The notes: generated by a model from the sequence alone, not told the origin. 64,000 nt of DNA from Syntrophotalea carbinolica DSM 2380 (GCF_000012885.1 NC_007498.2:496001-560000), one strand, 5' to 3'; positions 35,675-45,317 are shown, counted from the first letter of the stretch. Translations and numbers: made by a program.

Positions 35675-36865
35675 GTGTTTCGGCCGTTTTTTTATGCCCT
35701 GCGCGATCGGGGGATCATGGTTTCGCCCACCGCTTTTCTGCGTTTGCAGCGTGCTCTGGCCATGGGGTTGGTTCAATCGCTGGATGACCTCTATACCGTG
35801 GCGCGTACCGTGTTGGTGAAAAGCGAGCGTGATTTCGATGCTTACGATCAGCTGTTTGCGGAGCATTTTGCCGAAGCGGTTCATTCCGCTGAGGATAGCG
35901 TCGATCTCGATCAAGAGTTGCGCGATCAGATAGAAAAGTGGCTCAAGAAACCGAAAAAGCCGGATGCCTCGGTGGAGCCGGGAGCGGAGCAATCGGAACG
36001 CCTCAGCCCCGAGGAACTGGAGCAGTATTTCTCCGATCGCCTGAACGATCAAAAAGAGGAACATCACGGCGGTCGCAAATGGATCGGTACCGGCGGTGTT
36101 TCACCCGTCGGTCACTCGGGCCAGCGTCCCGGTGGCATGCGCATCGGCGGTATTTCCCGTAACCGTTCCGCCATGCAGGTTGCGCTGGAGAGGCGTTACC
36201 GCGATTATTCGCGAGGTGCGACCCTGACCCGGGGACAGGTTGGCGAAGCCCTGAAACGTCTGCGTCATCTGATGCCGTCCGGGCCCCGCGACGACCTGAA
36301 TATCGATAGCACCATCTATCAGACCATGCGTAACGGCGGCGAAATCGAACTGGTTTTCGACCGGCGTCTTGCCGATCGGCTGAAGGTTATCCTGCTGATC
36401 GATAACGGCGGGTGGTCCATGGAAGCTCACGTGCCGACGGTCCAGGCGCTTTTCAACCATGCGCGCGATCAGTTCCAGAATCTCGATATCCATTATTTTC
36501 ACAACACCATCCACGAACGGGTCTGGAACGACCCGGAGCGGGTTCATCATCCCATACCCTTTACCCAGTTGCTGGCGCGCGATCCCCAAAGCCGCTTGAT
36601 TATTGTCGGCGACGCCAGTATGGCGCCCGAGGAACTCTTGCATGCCGGTCCCTCCTTCACCTTGCGTCGAGTCAGCAGCCAGGCTGGCATTGAGCGGCTT
36701 CAGGCCCTGGCCAGGGCCTACCGCCACACCGTCTGGCTTAACCCTCTCAGCCCTTCCTTGTGGCCCTATGGGCAAACCATCAATATGATCAACAAGATTT
36801 TCCCCATGTTCAGTCTGAGTCTCGACGGTCTCGAGCAGGCCGTTCACCATCTGATGCATTCCTGA
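35675..36865 (+). CDS. VWA-domain protein, CoxE-like, degenerate MIDAS
   Basis: A 396-residue cytoplasmic partner of the upstream MoxR ATPase. The N-terminal 200 residues are charged and helical (MVSPTAFLRLQRALAMGLVQ, then a Lys/Glu linker). The VWA domain starts near 235. Its metal site reads LLIDNGGWSM where active MIDAS sites read DxSxS, so Gly and Trp replace the serines. GDASMAPEELL forms a later part. Start is GTG 35675 with AAAGGGGG upstream. Metal-independent binding is inferred from the missing serines. Confidence 0.85.
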   Translation: MFRPFFYALRDRGIMVSPTAFLRLQRALAMGLVQSLDDLYTVARTVLVKSERDFDAYDQLFAEHFAEAVHSAEDSVDLDQELRDQIEKWLKKPKKPDASVEPGAEQSERLSPEELEQYFSDRLNDQKEEHHGGRKWIGTGGVSPVGHSGQRPGGMRIGGISRNRSAMQVALERRYRDYSRGATLTRGQVGEALKRLRHLMPSGPRDDLNIDSTIYQTMRNGGEIELVFDRRLADRLKVILLIDNGGWSMEAHVPTVQALFNHARDQFQNLDIHYFHNTIHERVWNDPERVHHPIPFTQLLARDPQSRLIIVGDASMAPEELLHAGPSFTLRRVSSQAGIERLQALARAYRHTVWLNPLSPSLWPYGQTINMINKIFPMFSLSLDGLEQAVHHLMHS

Positions 36866-37081
36866 TCTACCTATCCACGGTTTACTTTGCAGGGTGTTGC
36901 GCACGTGGCATGCCACAGGTGTGTGGTGCCCAAAATGCCCGGTGTCACAGTCCTGACCGGTGCCGTCAACCGTTGTACGGTTGGTGTCGGGCACCTGGCG
37001 GGACATGTGTTCCACAATTAAACAAATGATTCCATATAGTTCCGGTTTGCGGGCAACAAATAATGGCGATTTTCGGCTATC

Positions 37082-37098
37082 TGGCATCGCCTTTGCGT
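37082..37098 (+). promoter_or_regulatory. Sigma-54 promoter upstream of the chemoreceptor
   Basis: TGGCATCGCCTTTGCGT: GG at 37083-37084 and GC at 37095-37096, ten bases apart, the -24/-12 spacing. The start would be near 37108, about 90 bases before the gene. Upstream, 36967-36983 holds a CAACCGT/ACGGTTG hairpin; nothing else is seen in 36866-37196. Confidence 0.65.
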
Positions 37099-37196
37099 AT
37101 ATGACGTCCATGTTTTTTTACTGAGGGCGATTTGCCCCAATTTCGTTGCAGGTCTCAAATAAGTTCCGTGTGGGAGTCAAGAAAGGACAGGAATCT

Positions 37197-39419
37197 ATGC
37201 AATTCAAGTCGGTGCAAATGAAGATTGCCATGATTGCAGGGCTTTGCCTGCTTTCGGCAGTTGCCGTACTGGTGGTTTACGGTTTGTTCTCCGCCAAGAA
37301 CACGCAGGAGATGGTTTCGACGCAGGTAGACTCGCTGTTGAAGGAAACCAACATGCAGGGGCTGCAGAGCCTTGCCGGCAAGAATGCCGGTGAGATCCAG
37401 GCACAGCTCGAACTGGCTCTGGACGCCGCACGCACCATGGCCAATACCTTTGAGGTTGCCAAGGAACAGGGCAGCAGTCTGCATATCGGTCGCGATCAGC
37501 TCAATGCGATTCTGCTTAACGTGCTCAAGCGCAATAAGGGCTTTAACGGCACCTACTCCTGTTGGGAGCCGAATGCCATCGACGGTCGGGACGCCGACTT
37601 CCGTGTCGATAAAGACGGCAATAACGCCGTGACGGGTCGCTTCACCCCATACTGGACCCGCGATGACAAAGGTAACATCGCCGTGCAGCCTCTTGTCGAG
37701 TACGATACCTACGACAAGCATCCCAACGGCGTGCTCAAGGGCGGCTGGTACATCACCCCGCGCGAGAAGAACATCGAAAGCGTTCTCGGCCCATTGCCTT
37801 ACATCGTCCAGGGTAAGCAGGTGTGGCTGGCTACCATGTCAGTCCCCGTTATGGTCAACGGCAGGTTTTACGGGATCGCCGGCGCCGATTACAATCTCGA
37901 TTTTGTTCAGGACATCGCTGTCGATGTCGATAAAGCGTTGTTCGGCGGCGAGGGCCAAGTTTCCATTATTGCCGACAACGGCTTGTTGGTGGCCCAGAGT
38001 GAAAACGCCAATATGATCGGCGGCCACTTCAATCAGGTCATGGCCGACGGCTGGGAAAATATCTTCAAGGCGATTCAGAGCGGCGAAGCTATGGTCCGCG
38101 ACAACGAAGCAAACGGCATGATCGAAACCATCGCACCGATTCCTCTGGGGAATACCGGCAAGCCCTGGTCGGTGATGATCCAGGTGCCGAAAAAGGTTGT
38201 GCTGGCCGAGGCCATGGCTCTCGACGAGCAGATGACCGAGCGCGGTGACAGCAGCGCCTTCTGGCAGATTGTGGCCGGGGTAGCGGTTGTCGGTCTGGCC
38301 GTGTTCCTGCTGTGGTTGGCTGCCGGCGGTATTGCCCGCCCCATTCGTCGGGCCGCGGAGCTTGCGGATACGATTCGTGCCGGTGATTTCTCCCAGCGCC
38401 TGACCCTCAACCAGCAGGATGAGGTCGGTCAGTTGGCGGTTTCCCTGAATGGAATGGCGGACAGCCTTGAAGGCGCCGCCAAGATTGCCGAAGAGATCGC
38501 CGCCGGTAATCTCGACGTCGAGGTCAAACTGGCCTCGGACAAGGACCAGTTGGGCACTGCGCTGCGCAACATGACCGAAAACCTCAACGATGTGTTGAAC
38601 CAGGTGCAGGCGGCGGGCGAGCAGATTGCTTCCGGCTCCGGCCAGGTTGCCGATGCCAGCCAGTCCCTGTCCCAAAGTGCTACGGAAGCCGCTGCCTCCA
38701 TGGAAGAGATCAACGCTTCCATGACCCAGATGGCATCCCAGACCAAGCTCAATGCCGACAATGCCGAGCAGGCCAACAGCCTGGCCAACAACGCCCGTCA
38801 GGGCGCGGCCGATGGTGCCGGCCTGATGGAAGAGATGCTTTCCGCGATGCGCGAAATCAACGCTTCCAGCGAAGATATTTCCAAGATCATCAAGGTCATC
38901 GACGAAATCGCGTTCCAGACCAATCTGCTGGCTCTCAACGCTGCTGTTGAGGCGGCCCGGGCCGGCCAGCACGGTAAAGGCTTTGCCGTGGTTGCCGAAG
39001 AGGTCCGTACCCTGGCGGCCCGTAGTGCCACCGCCGCCAAAGAGACGGCCGAGCTTATCGAGAACTCGGTCGGCAAGACCCGCAACGGTACCGATATCGC
39101 CGACAAAACCGCCGGCGCGCTCAAGGAAATCGTTGACGGGGCGACCAAGGTGTCGGATCTGGTCGGCGAAATCGCCATGGCTTCCAACGAGCAGGCGCAA
39201 GGTTTCTCCCAGGTCAACCAGGGGCTCAATCAGATCGACGGCGTTACGCAGCAGAACACCGCCAATGCCGAAGAAAGTGCCGCGGCTGCCGAAGAACTTT
39301 CCGGCCAGGCCATGCAGTTGCAGGAATTGCTCGGCCGCTTCAAACTTCAGGGCCGCTCTTCCTCAGGCGGAAGGGTGCAGATGGCCAGTCGTTCCCAGTT
39401 GGCGCTGCCTGAAGCCTGA
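37197..39419 (+). CDS. Methyl-accepting chemotaxis protein with periplasmic Cache domain
   Basis: A 740-residue receptor. Helix TM1 is at about 10-30. A periplasmic double-Cache sensor covers about 35-350 (FNGTYSCWEPNAIDGRD and WYITPREKN are Cache marks). TM2 lies about 360-382, then HAMP (RPIRRAAELADTIRAGDFSQ) and a coiled-coil signalling domain. The hairpin tip is EIAFQTNLLALNAAVEAARA, then FAVVAEEVRTLA. No C-terminal CheR-docking pentapeptide is seen. The start at 37197 has AAGGACAGG upstream. Cache ligands are often amino or organic acids; the ligand here is unknown. Confidence 0.95.
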   Translation: MQFKSVQMKIAMIAGLCLLSAVAVLVVYGLFSAKNTQEMVSTQVDSLLKETNMQGLQSLAGKNAGEIQAQLELALDAARTMANTFEVAKEQGSSLHIGRDQLNAILLNVLKRNKGFNGTYSCWEPNAIDGRDADFRVDKDGNNAVTGRFTPYWTRDDKGNIAVQPLVEYDTYDKHPNGVLKGGWYITPREKNIESVLGPLPYIVQGKQVWLATMSVPVMVNGRFYGIAGADYNLDFVQDIAVDVDKALFGGEGQVSIIADNGLLVAQSENANMIGGHFNQVMADGWENIFKAIQSGEAMVRDNEANGMIETIAPIPLGNTGKPWSVMIQVPKKVVLAEAMALDEQMTERGDSSAFWQIVAGVAVVGLAVFLLWLAAGGIARPIRRAAELADTIRAGDFSQRLTLNQQDEVGQLAVSLNGMADSLEGAAKIAEEIAAGNLDVEVKLASDKDQLGTALRNMTENLNDVLNQVQAAGEQIASGSGQVADASQSLSQSATEAAASMEEINASMTQMASQTKLNADNAEQANSLANNARQGAADGAGLMEEMLSAMREINASSEDISKIIKVIDEIAFQTNLLALNAAVEAARAGQHGKGFAVVAEEVRTLAARSATAAKETAELIENSVGKTRNGTDIADKTAGALKEIVDGATKVSDLVGEIAMASNEQAQGFSQVNQGLNQIDGVTQQNTANAEESAAAAEELSGQAMQLQELLGRFKLQGRSSSGGRVQMASRSQLALPEA

Positions 39420-39471
39420 GATGTTCCGCACACGGGTCGTATGATCCGGTAGACAATGAAATGTACCGATA

Positions 39472-39525
39472 GGGCCCGTCCTGTCAGATGTAACGTAGGT
39501 TGCATCTGAGGGCGGGCCTTTTTTT
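39472..39525 (+). terminator. Terminator after the chemoreceptor
   Basis: GGCCCG.CC/GG.CGGGCC outer stem with inner CAGATG/CATCTG, followed by TTTTTTT (39519-39525). Confidence 0.85.
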
Positions 39526-39581
39526 ATGCCTCGTGCGGGCCATCTTGTTATTCAAAGATGGGTCGGCGCAAAGAGAATCCC

Positions 39582-39634
39582 CTTGACAGTCGAGGTGTTT
39601 GGGGATAGTTTCAACCTCACTTAACGGTGTTAAC
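39582..39634 (+). promoter_or_regulatory. Promoter and palindrome upstream of TetR-shc
   Basis: TTGACA (39583-39588) is followed after 17 bases by TAGTTT. Just downstream is TTAAC-GGT-GTTAA (39621-39633), overlapping GTTAAC, a likely operator for the TetR protein encoded 21 bases later. Confidence 0.5.
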
Positions 39635-39654
39635 TTTCATGGGACAAATATTAA

Positions 39655-40266
39655 ATGCAGACTGCTGCGTTAAAGGTAGACGATAAACAGGCGTTGCGCG
39701 AAACCATTTTGCAGGCGGCCCAGGGTCTCTTCCTGGAGGAGGGGTTCGAACAATTTTCCATGCGACGTCTGGCCCGCAAGGTCGGTTATTCACCAACGAC
39801 CTTGTATATCTATTTTCGGGACAAGCAGGATATCATTTTTTCCCTCTGCGAAGAGTTGTTTGATCACTACCTGACCGAATTGCAGCGGGTTGCCGAAACC
39901 GAAGTCGCTCCGCTTGAACGTCTCAAGAAATCGTTTTTATTGAGTATCGACTTCGGCTGCAGTCATCAAGACCATTATCGCGTGGCTTTTTTTTCGGATG
40001 CTCCGGTATACGGCTCTCCCGACGAGTTTATGACCAGGGATTCTCTGGCGCGGAGATCCTATCTGTTTGTGCGGCAGGTGGTGATCGATTGTATAACCTG
40101 CGGCGTGTTTCGCCCCGTCGATCCAGAATTGGTAACACAGGCCTTTCTGACAGCTTCCCATGGCGTTATTACGGCAAAAATTTTCTGGAAGGATTTTCCC
40201 TTGTTGCCTTCAGAGGCTTTGGGGGAGACCTTGTTGCGCGGTTTGGTTAAGGAATTTCTGGCCTGA
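39655..40266 (+). CDS. TetR-family regulator paired with squalene-hopene cyclase
   Basis: A 203-residue regulator. The HTH is FEQFSMRRLARKVGYSPTTL followed by YIYFRDKQDIIFSLCEELFD. The C-terminal domain (about 90-195) is of the TetR_C type with an aromatic-rich pocket. Few purines precede the ATG, so translation may be weak. The stop lies nine bases before the shc start, giving one transcript. By position it is expected to control hopanoid production in response to a lipid or small molecule, and to bind the palindrome upstream. The signal is unknown. Confidence 0.88.
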   Translation: MQTAALKVDDKQALRETILQAAQGLFLEEGFEQFSMRRLARKVGYSPTTLYIYFRDKQDIIFSLCEELFDHYLTELQRVAETEVAPLERLKKSFLLSIDFGCSHQDHYRVAFFSDAPVYGSPDEFMTRDSLARRSYLFVRQVVIDCITCGVFRPVDPELVTQAFLTASHGVITAKIFWKDFPLLPSEALGETLLRGLVKEFLA

Positions 40267-40275
40267 CCTTTCGTG

Positions 40276-42489
40276 ATGGATAAAATCAAAATGAAAAACA
40301 TAAACCAGCCCAAATTTAGAGTTTTTCGTGGTGGACAAAAAGCCGCTACGCCTTGTCCGGGGACGACTAACGAGAGACGCGGTGCCCTGGATCGCGGTCG
40401 TCTGTCGGCTTCCCTCAAGCATTCTCGCGAATGGCTGCTTTCGCTGCAGGCCGACGCCGGTAATTGGGTTTTTGCGTTGGAAGCGGATACCACCATCGCT
40501 TCCGAATATGTGATGCTGCAACGTTTTCTCGGTCGCCCTCTTGCGCCTGAATTGCAACAACGTCTGGCCAATTATTTACTCAGTCGTCAATTGCCCGACG
40601 GTGGCTGGCCGTTATATGCGGAAGACGGGTTTGCCAATATCAGCACCACCGTCAAGGCTTACCTGGCGCTTAAGCTGTTGGGTTACCCGACCCACTGCGA
40701 CCCCCTGGTGCGGGCGCGGCAAATCGTTTTGGCCCTCGGCGGTGCCGAAAAATGCAATGTGTTCACGCGCATCGCGCTGGCGCTGTTCGGGCAGATTCCC
40801 TGGCGCACGACTCCGGCCATGCCGGTTGAAATCATGCTTTTGCCGCGCTGGTTCTATTTTCATTTAAGTAAGATTTCCTATTGGGCTCGTACCGTGGTGG
40901 TGCCGTTGCTGATTCTGTACGCCAAACGCCCGGTCTGCCGTCTGGAGCCCTGGGAAGGGATCCCTGAGCTGTTTGTCACGCCGCCGGATAAACTCGGTTA
41001 CCTCGATGTCTGTAAACCCGGTCAGTGGCGTAAAAATGTCTTTATCTGGGTGGATCGCCTGACCCGCAAAATGGTGCGCTGTGTCCCCCGGCGTCTGCAC
41101 AACCTGGCGCTGAGGGCTGCAGAGACATGGACACGGGAGCATATGCAGGGCGCCGGAGGTATCGGGGCTATTTTCCCGGCCATGGCCAATGCCGTCATGG
41201 CGCTGCGGACTCTGGGCTGCTCGCCGGATGATGCCGATTATCAGCGCGGCCTCAAGGCTCTCGACGATCTGCTGATTGACCGTTGTGACGTTCCTCCCCG
41301 GGAGGATACGCCGGTTTCGCCGTGCTGGTGCACAGGCACCTCAGCCGCTCCGATGCTCGATCCCAGCCCTGCCGGCAGCCATGCGCAGGGTGGCGATCAG
41401 GGTATCTGTCAACCTTGTGCGTCGCCGATCTGGGATACGGGACTTGCCCTTACGGCGCTGCTTGAAGGGGGGCTTGATGCCAGGCATCCGGCGGTCGATC
41501 GTGCGGTTCGCTGGCTGCTGGATCAGCAGGTCGATGTCAAGGGCGACTGGGCGCAGCGGGTGCCGAACCTCGAAGCGGGCGGTTGGGCATTTCAGTTCGA
41601 AAACGCTCTGTATCCCGATCTGGACGATACCAGCAAGGTGCTGATGTCCCTGATACGCGCCGGTGCGATGGATAACCCGGGCTATCGACAGGAGCTGTCG
41701 CGGGCTATCAATTGGGTTATCGGCATGCAGAACAGCGATGGAGGATGGGGTGCCTTCGACGTTGACAATAATTACCTTTATTTAAATGATATCCCTTTCG
41801 CCGATCATGGGGCGTTGCTCGATCCCAGTACTGCGGATGTGACGGGGCGGTGCATCGAAATGCTCGCTATGGCAGGTTTCGGCCGGGATTTTTTGCCCAT
41901 TGCCAGGGGGGTGGATTTCCTGCGTCGTGAGCAGGAGGACTTCGGCGGTTGGTATGGTCGCTGGGGCGTGAACTATATTTATGGGACCTGGTCGGCCCTG
42001 TCCGGGTTGATCCACGCCGGCGAGGATTTGCAGGCTCCTTATATCCGGCAGGCGGTGGGCTGGCTTGAATCGGTACAGAACCCGGATGGTGGATGGGGCG
42101 AAACCTGTTATTCCTATGACGATCCCGCCCTGGCCGGACGTGGCGTCAGCACCGCCTCGCAGACAGCCTGGGCGCTCCTGGGGTTGATGGCCGCCGGCGA
42201 GGTGGACAACCTGGCAGTGCGGCGCGGGATTCAGTATTTGGTGGAGGAACAAAACCGAGCCGGGGGCTGGGATGAACGCCATTTCACCGGAACCGGTTTC
42301 CCTCGGGTCTTTTATTTGCGTTACCACGGGTACAGTCAGTACTTTCCCCTCTGGGCCCTCGGTCTGTACGAACGGCTCAGCTCCGGGAACCCGAGCAGGC
42401 AGCAGATGGTACGGCGGGCGGGGCCTGCCGGTTTGCATCTGCCGGTTCTCGACCGGCGCAAAAAACTACGTCGCAAGCGCAAAGCGTAA
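40276..42489 (+). CDS. shc: Squalene-hopene cyclase
   Basis: Cyclises squalene to hopene or hopanol at the inner membrane. The catalytic acid motif DLDDT (D-x-D-D-T) is in ALYPDLDDTSK. QW repeats are spread through the protein (QLPDGGWPLY, QNSDGGWGAF, QEDFGGWYGRWG, QNPDGGWGETCYSY, QNRAGGWDE). The family stretch GVSTASQTAWALLGL and YLRYHGYSQYFPLWALG near the end confirm it. Length 737 is a little over the usual 630-720, from a basic N-terminus and a Lys/Arg tail. Start ATG 40276 is coupled to the preceding TetR stop. A terminator follows, so no other hpn genes share the transcript. Confidence 0.95.
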   Translation: MDKIKMKNINQPKFRVFRGGQKAATPCPGTTNERRGALDRGRLSASLKHSREWLLSLQADAGNWVFALEADTTIASEYVMLQRFLGRPLAPELQQRLANYLLSRQLPDGGWPLYAEDGFANISTTVKAYLALKLLGYPTHCDPLVRARQIVLALGGAEKCNVFTRIALALFGQIPWRTTPAMPVEIMLLPRWFYFHLSKISYWARTVVVPLLILYAKRPVCRLEPWEGIPELFVTPPDKLGYLDVCKPGQWRKNVFIWVDRLTRKMVRCVPRRLHNLALRAAETWTREHMQGAGGIGAIFPAMANAVMALRTLGCSPDDADYQRGLKALDDLLIDRCDVPPREDTPVSPCWCTGTSAAPMLDPSPAGSHAQGGDQGICQPCASPIWDTGLALTALLEGGLDARHPAVDRAVRWLLDQQVDVKGDWAQRVPNLEAGGWAFQFENALYPDLDDTSKVLMSLIRAGAMDNPGYRQELSRAINWVIGMQNSDGGWGAFDVDNNYLYLNDIPFADHGALLDPSTADVTGRCIEMLAMAGFGRDFLPIARGVDFLRREQEDFGGWYGRWGVNYIYGTWSALSGLIHAGEDLQAPYIRQAVGWLESVQNPDGGWGETCYSYDDPALAGRGVSTASQTAWALLGLMAAGEVDNLAVRRGIQYLVEEQNRAGGWDERHFTGTGFPRVFYLRYHGYSQYFPLWALGLYERLSSGNPSRQQMVRRAGPAGLHLPVLDRRKKLRRKRKA

Positions 42490-42493
42490 TCAG

Positions 42494-42516
42494 GGGGAGC
42501 CATCGGCTCCCCTTTT
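42494..42516 (+). terminator. Terminator after shc
   Basis: GGGGAGCC/GGCTCCCC (42494-42501 with 42505-42512), then TTTTG. Confidence 0.85.
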
Positions 42517-42607
42517 GTTTTGTCGGGTCTCAATCTTTTGATGGATCAAATTAGGAGTCTGGCCGGTAGTTGTGTGCAGGGATTCATACGGGAACGTTGC
42601 AAAAGGG

Positions 42608-42636
42608 TTGACCTCTCATAGTTGTCGATGTATTTT
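42608..42636 (+). promoter_or_regulatory. Promoter of the metE transcript
   Basis: TTGACC (42608-42613), 17-base spacer, TATTTT (42631-42636). Predicted start is near 42643, just ahead of the cobalamin aptamer. Confidence 0.6.
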
Positions 42637-42654
42637 TCAATGATCTAAAACTAA

Positions 42655-42812
42655 TCGTATGTGAGTGCAGGAAACGGAAGACGGTGAGAATCCGTCGCGG
42701 ACGCGCCGCTGTAACCGGTATTGTTTACGTTTTGCATGATCACTGGCCCTGACAGGGGTTGGGAAGGTCATGCAGTTTTAAGAGCCCGGAAGCCAGAAGA
42801 CGCCCTGTCTCA
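42655..42812 (+). promoter_or_regulatory. Cobalamin riboswitch upstream of metE
   Basis: B12-box elements in order: GTGCAGGAAACGGAAGACGG, GGTGAGAATCCGTCGCGGAC, GCCGCTGTAACCGG, CACTGGCCCTGACAGG with GGTTGGGAAGG, and GAGCCCGGAAGCCAGAAGAC. Position before the B12-independent methionine synthase predicts that adenosylcobalamin shuts the gene off when the B12-dependent route is usable. Confidence 0.93.
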
Positions 42813-42926
42813 TACCTGACAGCACCTCGCGACATGGGTGTCGAACAGGATGGCGGCGTCAGCGCATGAAGACGGACCGGGCAGTGCCCCGGTCGTTTAT
42901 CAATGCATGAGGTCTCTTCTTGTGAG

Positions 42927-42965
42927 CCCATTCTTCTTCGGAGAATGGGTTTCCTGTTTTTGGGG
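42927..42965 (+). terminator. Riboswitch terminator before metE
   Basis: CCCATTCT/AGAATGGG (42927-42934 with 42942-42949), followed by TTTCCTGTTTTT. A second GACCGGG/CCCGGTC hairpin (about 42873-42895) lies between it and the aptamer and may form the alternative fold. Confidence 0.6.
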
Positions 42966-43012
42966 CTGTCATTTGTCAACGGACACCCTCAACAGGACAA
43001 AAGGAGACATGC

Positions 43013-45289
43013 ATGCTGACACACACGCTCGGTTTTCCCCGTATGGGAGCGCATCGTGAACTGAAAAAAAATCTGGAATCTTACTGGAAGGGAGCCATCG
43101 GGCAGGAAAAACTCATGGCTTCCGGGCGGGAGCTTCGCTTACGGCATTGGCGTTTGCAACAGCAGGCGGGAATCGATCTTGTGCCGGTCGGAGATTTCTC
43201 TTATTACGACCATATGCTCGATATGGTCGCTATGCTCGGTGCGGTGCCGCCGCGTTTCGGATGGCAAGGCGAATCGGTAGATCTGGATACGTATTTTTAT
43301 ATGGCACGCGGGTCTTCGGGGCATCGTACAACGACCGCTATGGAGATGACCAAATGGTTTGATACCAATTATCACTATATTGTTCCGGAGTTTTACCCTG
43401 GACAACGCTTCCGGTTAGCCAGGAATCGTTTGTTTGAGGAGCTTGCCGAGGCCTGCATTGAAGGTATTCAGGCAAAACCGGTTTTGCCCGGTCCAATGAC
43501 ATTTATTGCACTGGGCAAGGAAATGGTGGCCGGTTTCGATCGTTGGAGTCACCTTGATGCGGTGGTTGAAGTCTACGAGGAGATCGTAAGCCGGGTTGCC
43601 GCCAAATGCTCCTGGATCCAATTGGACGAACCCATTCTGGCGACCGATGTGCCGGGACCCATTCGCTTGCGCGTGCGAGACGTTTATCGGAGGTTGGCGG
43701 CCGTTGCCGGTCCCTGCCGTTTGATGGTGGCCACGTACTTTGGCGCCCTGCAGGAAAATCTGGATCTGGCACTTTCCCTCCCGGTGGATGGGCTGCATGT
43801 CGATCTTGTGCGCGCCCCCGGACAACTCGAGAAGGTGTTGCCATGCCTTCCTGAAAACATGGTTCTTTCTTTGGGGCTGATTGACGGCCGCAACGTTTGG
43901 AGATCGAATCTCAGACAGGCCATAAGTACAGCGCAGGATGCGGTGGTGGCTCGCGGCTCTGACCGCGTAATGATTGCGCCCTCCTGCTCTTTACTTCATG
44001 TACCCGTTGATCTGGCGGGGGAGGCCGTCCTGGATCCCCGTATCCGATCATGGCTGGCATTTGCCAGACAAAAGTGCCAGGAAGTGAATGTTGTTCGGCT
44101 GGCCCTGGACGGAGAGGATGTGACAGAGGTTTTGCAGGCGAATGACACCGCCATGGAAAATCGTCGGAAGAGTGCCCTGGTGCATCGTGATGCGGTCCGG
44201 CGGCGGATGGCGGATATCTCTCCAGATATGTATTGTCGACGTTCATCTTTTGAAGAACGCAAAAAGCAACAGGCCTGGCTGCGGTTGCCGACGCTTCCGA
44301 CCACCACCATCGGGTCTTTTCCGCAGGTCGCTGGCGTTCGTTCTGCGCGCCGAAGCTTTAAACAAGGTCGTATTAGCGAAGAGCAATACCGCGCTGAAAT
44401 GCAACGTTACATTCGGGAAGCGATTGCCCAGCAGGAGGCGTTGGGGCTGGATGTGCTGGTACACGGAGAGCCCGAGCGCAACGATATGGTGGAGTATTTC
44501 GGCGAGCAGCTTGCGGGGTTCTGCTTCACCGAAAACGGATGGGTGCAGGGCTATGGCAGCCGTTGCGTTAAACCACCGATTATCTATGGCGATGTAGAAC
44601 GTTTGAAGCCTATGACCATGGAGTGGACAACCTATGCCCAGCAGCAGACCAACCGACCTTTAAAAGGCATGCTTACCGGTCCGGTGACCATGCTTTGCTG
44701 GAGCTTCGTCCGAGACGATCAACCCCGCAGCGCGACCTGTAAGCAGATCGCTTTGGCGATACGGGACGAGGTTCAGGATCTGGAGCAGGCGGGTATAAAG
44801 ATTATCCAGGTCGATGAGGCGGCCCTGCGTGAAGGGCTGCCCCTGCGTAAAAGCGCCTGGCGGGAATATCTGGGCTGGGCAGTGGATGCCTTCCGTCTGA
44901 CGGCTTCAGGGGTGGCCGATTCCACGCAGATTCATACGCATATGTGCTATAGCGAATTCAACCACATTGCGGAATGGATCGCCAAGATGGATGCCGATGT
45001 GATCAGTATCGAGGCAAGCCGCAGTAACATGGAGCTTCTGGGGGTTTTAGAGTCGTTCACCTATCCGAACGATATCGGTCCCGGAGTCTATGATATTCAT
45101 AGTCCCAGGGTGCCTTCGGTTGCGGAAATGGTTGAGTTGCTGCGCAAGGCGTCGGAGGTCATCCCCCTTGAGCGTCTGTGGGTAAACCCCGATTGCGGCC
45201 TGAAAACCCGGGCCTGGCCGGAAACCCTGGCGTCGTTGCGAAACATGGTGGCGGCTGCGCAAAAGTTGCGGTTTTTTGCCCGGGGATAA
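43013..45289 (+). CDS. metE: Cobalamin-independent methionine synthase
   Basis: Transfers methyl from 5-methyltetrahydropteroyl-triglutamate to homocysteine. The N-terminal half begins TLGFPRMGAHRELKKNLESY. The C-terminal catalytic half has TTTIGSFPQ (about 430), HGEPERNDMVEYF, GMLTGPVTMLCWSF and IQVDEAALREGLPLR. THMCYSEFN contains a zinc-binding His and Cys, and NPDCGLKTR the other cysteine. Length 758 is standard. AAAAGGAG precedes the ATG. Expression is under the cobalamin riboswitch. With metX under SAM control, methionine synthesis is governed twice in this window. Confidence 0.98.
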   Translation: MLTHTLGFPRMGAHRELKKNLESYWKGAIGQEKLMASGRELRLRHWRLQQQAGIDLVPVGDFSYYDHMLDMVAMLGAVPPRFGWQGESVDLDTYFYMARGSSGHRTTTAMEMTKWFDTNYHYIVPEFYPGQRFRLARNRLFEELAEACIEGIQAKPVLPGPMTFIALGKEMVAGFDRWSHLDAVVEVYEEIVSRVAAKCSWIQLDEPILATDVPGPIRLRVRDVYRRLAAVAGPCRLMVATYFGALQENLDLALSLPVDGLHVDLVRAPGQLEKVLPCLPENMVLSLGLIDGRNVWRSNLRQAISTAQDAVVARGSDRVMIAPSCSLLHVPVDLAGEAVLDPRIRSWLAFARQKCQEVNVVRLALDGEDVTEVLQANDTAMENRRKSALVHRDAVRRRMADISPDMYCRRSSFEERKKQQAWLRLPTLPTTTIGSFPQVAGVRSARRSFKQGRISEEQYRAEMQRYIREAIAQQEALGLDVLVHGEPERNDMVEYFGEQLAGFCFTENGWVQGYGSRCVKPPIIYGDVERLKPMTMEWTTYAQQQTNRPLKGMLTGPVTMLCWSFVRDDQPRSATCKQIALAIRDEVQDLEQAGIKIIQVDEAALREGLPLRKSAWREYLGWAVDAFRLTASGVADSTQIHTHMCYSEFNHIAEWIAKMDADVISIEASRSNMELLGVLESFTYPNDIGPGVYDIHSPRVPSVAEMVELLRKASEVIPLERLWVNPDCGLKTRAWPETLASLRNMVAAAQKLRFFARG

Positions 45290-45317
45290 GCAGAGAGGTC
45301 ATTTTGCGGTTGGTGTT

